The notes below the pieces were generated by a model that was not told the DNA's origin, made no database searches, and saw nothing but the letters and a program-made list of their open reading frames with translations. The position numbers and the translations under genes were made by a program. A DNA stretch of 64,000 nt. It comes from Opisthocomus hoazin. Taxonomy: Eukaryota > Chordata > Aves > Opisthocomiformes > Opisthocomidae. The first letter of the stretch is position 1, and each line of letters starts with the position of its first letter. The stretch lies in the NCBI RefSeq assembly GCF_030867145.1, contig NC_134434.1, positions 7,874,001 through 7,938,000 of the forward strand, written 5' to 3'. Positions 35,495 through 64,000 of the stretch are shown piece by piece.

Positions 35495-35625
35495 CTGCCG
35501 GGGGGGATTTTATGTTTTCATAAAACGGTGCGGGATTCCCCAGCCGGCCCTAAGCCACCTTTCCTAATTACCCTAATTGCGACTCCGGCAGCCCTCCGTT
35601 AATTCTCTGGGCGGGAGAGACCGGA
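35495..35625. promoter_or_regulatory. AT-richer island with TAATTA/TTAATT sites
   Basis: Contains gattttatgttttcataaaa, cctaattaccctaattgcg and ccgttaattctc, that is four TAATT cores in 100 bases. May form one element with 35165-35330. Confidence 0.4.
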
Positions 35626-36525
35626 GGCGTCGGGCAGGACTGGGAAGGGCTCTGAGCCACTGGGGCTTCCCGGCAGCTCCCATGCTGGGGACGCTGCCGC
35701 CGGCCCCGCTCCTTGCTCGCGCTAACGAAGCGAGCTGGGCCTTGCGCTGCCCTTTGCCAGCTCCCAGGAGCCGAACGGAGCCACGACGCCCCACGCCGTC
35801 CCCGCTGAGCAGGGCTGGGGGTCCCCGGTGCAGCCCTGCTGTCCCCATCCCGGCTGCCATCTCTGGGTGCCAGGGGCTGAGGCAGTTCTGGTGGCTTCCA
35901 GGGAGTTTTGCACCCGCTCTCGGCAGGTCTGCAGTGGGGAAACGGTGTGGGGCTGGTCACGGCCAGGATCCGATGGACGGATGGACAGACAGAGCCGCCG
36001 GCCCACGCTGGAGGCAGGGGCTGGCGCTGGGCTGTTGGTTGCCCGTGTCCGCGCGGCTAGGGGCACCTGCAGAGCTGGAGAGACCCCTGGTCCCTTGGGA
36101 CAGTGCCAGGTGGGAGCTGCCGGGGCTGCAGGAGAGCTGAAATCAATAAAATCAATAAAAATCAATAAAATAACCCTGCGGAGGTGGCGGCAGCAGGCAC
36201 GCGGCCGCAGCGCTGGGCAGTTGTTGGGAGCGGTAAATCTGTCCGCTGGGTCCACTGCCGGTCGTCGCCCACCGCTCCCACCGGTGCCATGGCAGCCCCG
36301 CTGCGCTGCGACTTAGCCCTCGTTTGTCCGGTTCCTTCACCCCTGTCACGGCGCGTCCCCGCTCCCGTTCGCTGAGCGGCGGTGCGTTGGGACCCTGGTG
36401 ATTGGGGGGAAGGAGGTCGGGGTGGGGGTCCGGTGCTGTGGTGGGGATCAGGGATCCCCAGGACCCTGAGCAGCACCCAATTACCCAGCATGGGGAGCAG
36501 CCCCAGTGCCAGCCTGGGCATCCTG
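35625..36525. other. Intergenic, mostly featureless
   Basis: GC-rich unique DNA apart from a triple ATCAATAAAA run at 36141-36172. I see no gene. Confidence 0.5.
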
Positions 36526-36527
36526 GT

Positions 36528-37145
36528 CACAGAATCCCAGCATGGTGGGCGTTGGCAGGGCCCTCTGTGGGTCACCCAGCCCAACCCCCTGCCCAAGCAG
36601 GGTCACCCAGAGCAGGCTGCACAGCACCGCGGCCAGGCAGGGCTGGAATATCTCCAGAGAAGGAGACTCCACAGCCTCCCTGGGCAGCCTGAGCCAGGGC
36701 TCCGTCACCCTCAGAGGGAAGAAGTTCTTCCTCATCTTCAGCTGGAGCTTCCTCGGCTTCAGTTTGTGCCCGTTGCCCCTTGTCCTGTCGCTGGGCACCA
36801 CTGGAAAGAGTCTGGCCCCACCCTCCTGACCCCCACCCTGCAGATATTTAGAGGCATTTCTAAGGTCCCCTCTCAGCCTTCTCTTCTCCAGGCTGAACAA
36901 GCCCAGCTCCCTCAGCCTCTCCTCATAGGAGAGATGCTCCAGTCCCCTCCTCACCCTCGCAGCCCTGCGCTGGACTCTCTCCAGTAGCTCCTCATCTTTC
37001 TTGAACTGGGGAGCCCAGCACTGGACACAGCACTGCAGATGGGGCCTCACCAGGGCAGAGCAGAGGGGGAGGAGAACCTCCCTGACCTGCTGCCCACACT
37101 CCTCTCAATGCACCCCAGGATCCCCAGCTCGTGTCCCCCCAGCAC
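36528..37145 (-). mobile_element. CR1 fragment in reverse orientation
   Basis: Reverse complement of the same CR1 3' portion as at 1.1-1.8 kb: begins with the 3' terminus (acagaatcccagcatgg) and ends in the ORF2 remnant (caatgcaccccaggat). It inserted about 650-750 bases upstream of the SLC38A10 start region. Confidence 0.92.
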
Positions 37146-37194
37146 GGTGCCAGTCTGGAGAGTGTGGCTGTGCCGCGGCGCTGCGAGGGGACGC

Positions 37195-37570
37195 TGGCAG
37201 CCGGGCACCATCTGCATGTGTGCATGTGTGTGCACACGTGTGAATACTTTTGCACGCTGCGTGTGCATTCATCTGTGTCAGAGTGCGTGAGTGCATGTGT
37301 GTGCATGCATGTGCATGCCGTTACAGGCATGCAGGCGCATTAATCTGCGTTAGAGTGCATGTGTGCATGTGTGCACACGCATGTGAATGCCTTTACACGC
37401 CTGCATGTGCGTTCATATGTATCAGTGTGTGTGTCCATGCGTGTGCATGCCTGTAGCTGCATGCAGCTGCATGCATCCGCAGCGTGTCCGTGTGTGCGCA
37501 GGCATCCGCATGCATGCACCGGCCCGCGTGCGTGATTTTACACCCGTGCGTGCGCGTGCACCCGCACATA
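37195..37570. repeat. TGTGCATG-rich alternating purine-pyrimidine tract
   Basis: Dense gtgtgcatgtgtgcatgc-type sequence alternates purine and pyrimidine for some 350 bases just upstream of the SLC38A10 promoter. Potential for left-handed DNA and RBFOX-type TGCATG motifs. No gene. Confidence 0.85.
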
Positions 37571-37599
37571 CGTGCCCGTGCGCGTGCCCGGCTCTCGGG

Positions 37600-37898
37600 G
37601 TGCGCCGGGCGGGGGAACCCCCCCAGGAGCAGCGGTCACGGTCCGCCAAGGCGGCGGGAGAGGCAGCTCGCTGGGCGCCGCTCTGCCCCGCGCCTCCCGC
37701 CTCGTTTGCCCGGAAGCGCCAACAGAGCAGCGGAACCCGGAAGTGCCGCTGTGGCCGGTGCCGGGGCCGGCGGGGGGGGCTGATCCGTTCGCGCCATGGC
37801 GGGCACGGGCGGCTGACGAGTGAGCCGGGGACTGAGCCGGGGTGCGGGTGGCGGCTGCGGGGTCCGCGGGGACCCCCTCCTGCCCCCCCCCGCGGGCC
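37600..37898 (+). promoter_or_regulatory. SLC38A10: SLC38A10 TATA-less CpG promoter and 5' UTR
   Basis: GC-rich without TATA. Two ETS/GABP-type sites (CCCGGAAGCG at 37709-37718, CCCGGAAGTG at 37736-37745) are followed by a YY1-like gcgccatggcgggc at about 37791. This is typical of a broadly expressed gene. The transcription start is probably between 37740 and 37800. Confidence 0.65.
37796..37816 (+). CDS. Upstream ORF of SLC38A10 (6 codons)
   Basis: ATG in a strong context (gcgccATGG) reads MAGTGG and stops 83 bases before the main start, in another frame. Whether it is in the transcript depends on the start site. If it is, it should lower initiation at the main ATG. Confidence 0.4.
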   Translation: MAGTGG

Positions 37899-61824
<23,926 letters not shown>

Positions 61825-64000
61825 GTACGTGTCTGCTGGAGTTGTGCTTCCCAGCTCCGCCTCTTCGAAAAACCAATTTTTCTTTTGAAAGTGTGGTGGA
61901 AGCAGGGTCTTCTCCAGGCAGCTCCGTGCATCCACAGCGTCCTGGGGGCTTTTCCCAAGAAAGGCTGCGGCTTTGCCTCCAGGAAAAGCCTGGTGTGAGC
62001 TCCGGTGGTGCCTGGTGGGAGTTGTTCTGTTGGGAAGGGAAAGGAAAGGCAGAGTGTGGGGACTTGGGTCCCCCGTAAGGACAGAGCACGGGTCGCGCCG
62101 TGCGGGGTAGTAAATGCAGCTCTGTGAGCGCGGCGCAGCGACGGCTCCGCGCTGGCCACCTGTGCAAGGGGTGCGAGGGCCGCGTTCACCACCCCTGCCA
62201 GCGTGTTGTCCGCCGCTCCCATCGCGAGCCATTCATCGCCCTCAAAGGTATGGAAATTGATGGGCACTGACTTTTTTTGGTGGTGAGGATATAAATTTGG
62301 ATTTGGTTTCAGCTCTGACAAAGCCTGTGATTATGCCTCAGCTTTGTTTACTGGTTCACATTATTTATTATTTGTTTACTGTGGCCGTTGATGGAATTAC
62401 GGCCTGTCCCTCCTGTCCCCAGCTGCGGGCCTGCCTTGCAAGGCCATCGCTCGCAGGTGTCGCCTGACCCTGCGCTGCCCCTCGCCGCCGCCTGTGTCCT
62501 GTTTCTTTATTTTATTTTTGTTTGCTTCTGCTGCTGCTTCTTTTTTCTTTTTTTTTTCTTGTTCTTCGGGGGCCTTGAAATCTCCTCGCAGAGATTGAGA
62601 ACGGAAGCGAGAAAGGGGGCTGTCTCTTCTGGAGATTATCCTCCCTCCTGGTTGTTGGCTCCGTTCCTGCCGAGCGGCTTGGAGTGTCTCTGAGACACCG
62701 GTGCTGCCGCCGATAACATTCACTCCCGGGTCGCTCCGGCCCCGCCAGCCGTGGGGTTTTAAGCGTTTGTGCTGCTGGTTCGCCCGAGGCGCGCCTGCCG
62801 TCGCGGGCACCGGGGTGCCCCTGAACTCTGAGCAAAAGATGCTCTCAATCCCGTAATCGTGCGTGCTCAGCAGGGCTGGGAGGGGGGTGCAATTGAATTC
62901 TTCCATCTTGGTTAATTTTGGAGCAGTAATGGCCAAAGAACAGCTGCTCGTTTCGGGAGGAGTCACTAATGACACGTGTTCTTGTGACTGGGAAAATAAA
63001 AAAAAGTCCCATAAAAGACGGTGTCTGCTGGAGTTTGCTAAATCTCTTCTCCCCTTCTTCTCCCCATGAGCCGGGGCGGCAGAGCAGGACGTCGGCGTCT
63101 AATCGTGGCGGAGCGCAGCGGCTCGTCGGTCGCCCTGCCGTACCCGCCGCGTGTGCCCGGGGCTCGTCGGCGTTAGCCCTCATTGCGTGGCACTTGCTGC
63201 CGGATTAAATAACCCTGCCGGGGAGGAAGGCGGTTTTAGTGCTCTTGGTTCGTAAACTTCCCGGGGAGGAGCTGCGCAGCTCCTAACGCACCGATGAGTG
63301 TCTGCCCGGGGAAAGCTCGGCTGCCCTCGGGTCCAGCGTGGTCCCTTCCGTAGCCGGGGAGCGGAGCCTGGCCCGGATGCCCCATCCCCTCGGAGGAGGA
63401 GGACGAGGGATGGAGCCGGGCAGAGGAATGGGGCCCCCGGGAGAGCCGCTGCCAGAGCTGCCCCGTGCCTTGGACCCGTGCCTCGCTGTGCCTCCGCGGG
63501 ATGTCGGCTTGACTAGCAATGAGAGGCGTTAAATGGTGCCCTTCTTCCTCCCCTGCGGCTCCCCCCTCGTCCTCGCCCGGCTTGTTTTGCCGAGGCAGGA
63601 GCCTGCAGCCTGGAAAACACTGCGGCAGCTGCATCCTCTCCTCCGAGGCGTGCGCGGGACGCGGGCTGCCCCGCGTCACCTGCGTGCCCTCCTCGGCGCG
63701 CAGCTGGTTCGCGTTCCTGGCTCGGGGCTGGAGCACGAACACGGGGCTTCTCCCCGGGCACCAGTGGTGGGTGCTGGGCCCTCTCCCCGGGCTGGGGGAG
63801 CCTCCGGGCCCTGGCCCCGCGCCCCAGGGAGCTGCCTGGCCGAGGGAAGCCCGGGGGCTGCGCGCGGGGCCTTTTCCCAGCCCCGCCGTCAGCGTCTGAC
63901 TTTTGCCTGTCAGCGTGTGAGAGGAGTTTTATTGGCCTCTTTGATGTTGCGGAGACCAGAAACTGTACAGACTTTCATTAAAACCCTGCCCTGTGGGCCC
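61825..64000 (+). other. SLC38A10 intron 11 (continues past window)
   Basis: No exon matching the tail could be found before the edge. A T-rich run lies at 62540-62562 and a CpG-rich patch at 63250-63880, which has frames on both strands but no recognisable protein. Confidence 0.55.

Noticed and set aside
34498-37898. A retained actin gene behind the CArG promoter
   Set aside because: ACTG1 is in this chromosomal neighbourhood in human, but on the other side of BAHCC1, and no actin coding sequence occurs in any frame here.

Overview
The window is GC-rich vertebrate DNA, almost certainly avian. It carries several closely related CR1 non-LTR retrotransposon fragments. It is packed with minisatellites and C/G homopolymers, as on bird microchromosomes. 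It holds two conserved genes in the head-to-head arrangement known from human 17q25.3. The species cannot be told from the sequence alone.

Left part (about 0.85-27.5 kb, minus strand): a complete BAHCC1 gene (BAH domain and coiled-coil containing 1, a chromatin reader and paralogue of TNRC18). I traced 27 coding exons from the start codon at 25679 to the stop at 852. Splice phases agree throughout and predict about 2,553 residues. The one exception is a single-base frame problem in a G/C homopolymer tract of exon 21. Two introns appear to use GC rather than GT donors, and two acceptors are tandem CAGCAG. A non-coding first exon (donor at 27314) and a CCAAT-rich CpG promoter lie at 27.3-28.2 kb. 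Most of the larger introns carry their own private minisatellite. The long intron 2 also contains AT-rich islands dense in homeodomain-like motifs, which look like conserved enhancers.

Middle (about 28-37.7 kb): intergenic. It contains G-rich minisatellites, several AT-rich enhancer-like islands and one reverse CR1. At 34.3-34.6 kb there is a promoter-like CpG segment (two inverted CCAAT boxes, GC boxes, a CArG/TATA element) with no recognisable gene behind it.

Right part (37.9-64 kb, plus strand): the first eleven coding exons of SLC38A10, a SNAT-family amino-acid transporter. They encode essentially the whole 11-helix membrane domain (432 codons plus one base). The long hydrophilic C-terminal tail lies beyond the window. 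Its promoter is a TATA-less CpG region with ETS sites and a short upstream ORF.

The two genes are not functionally linked as far as the sequence shows; one is nuclear, the other a membrane transporter. The shared upstream region is where the unexplained regulatory structure sits.
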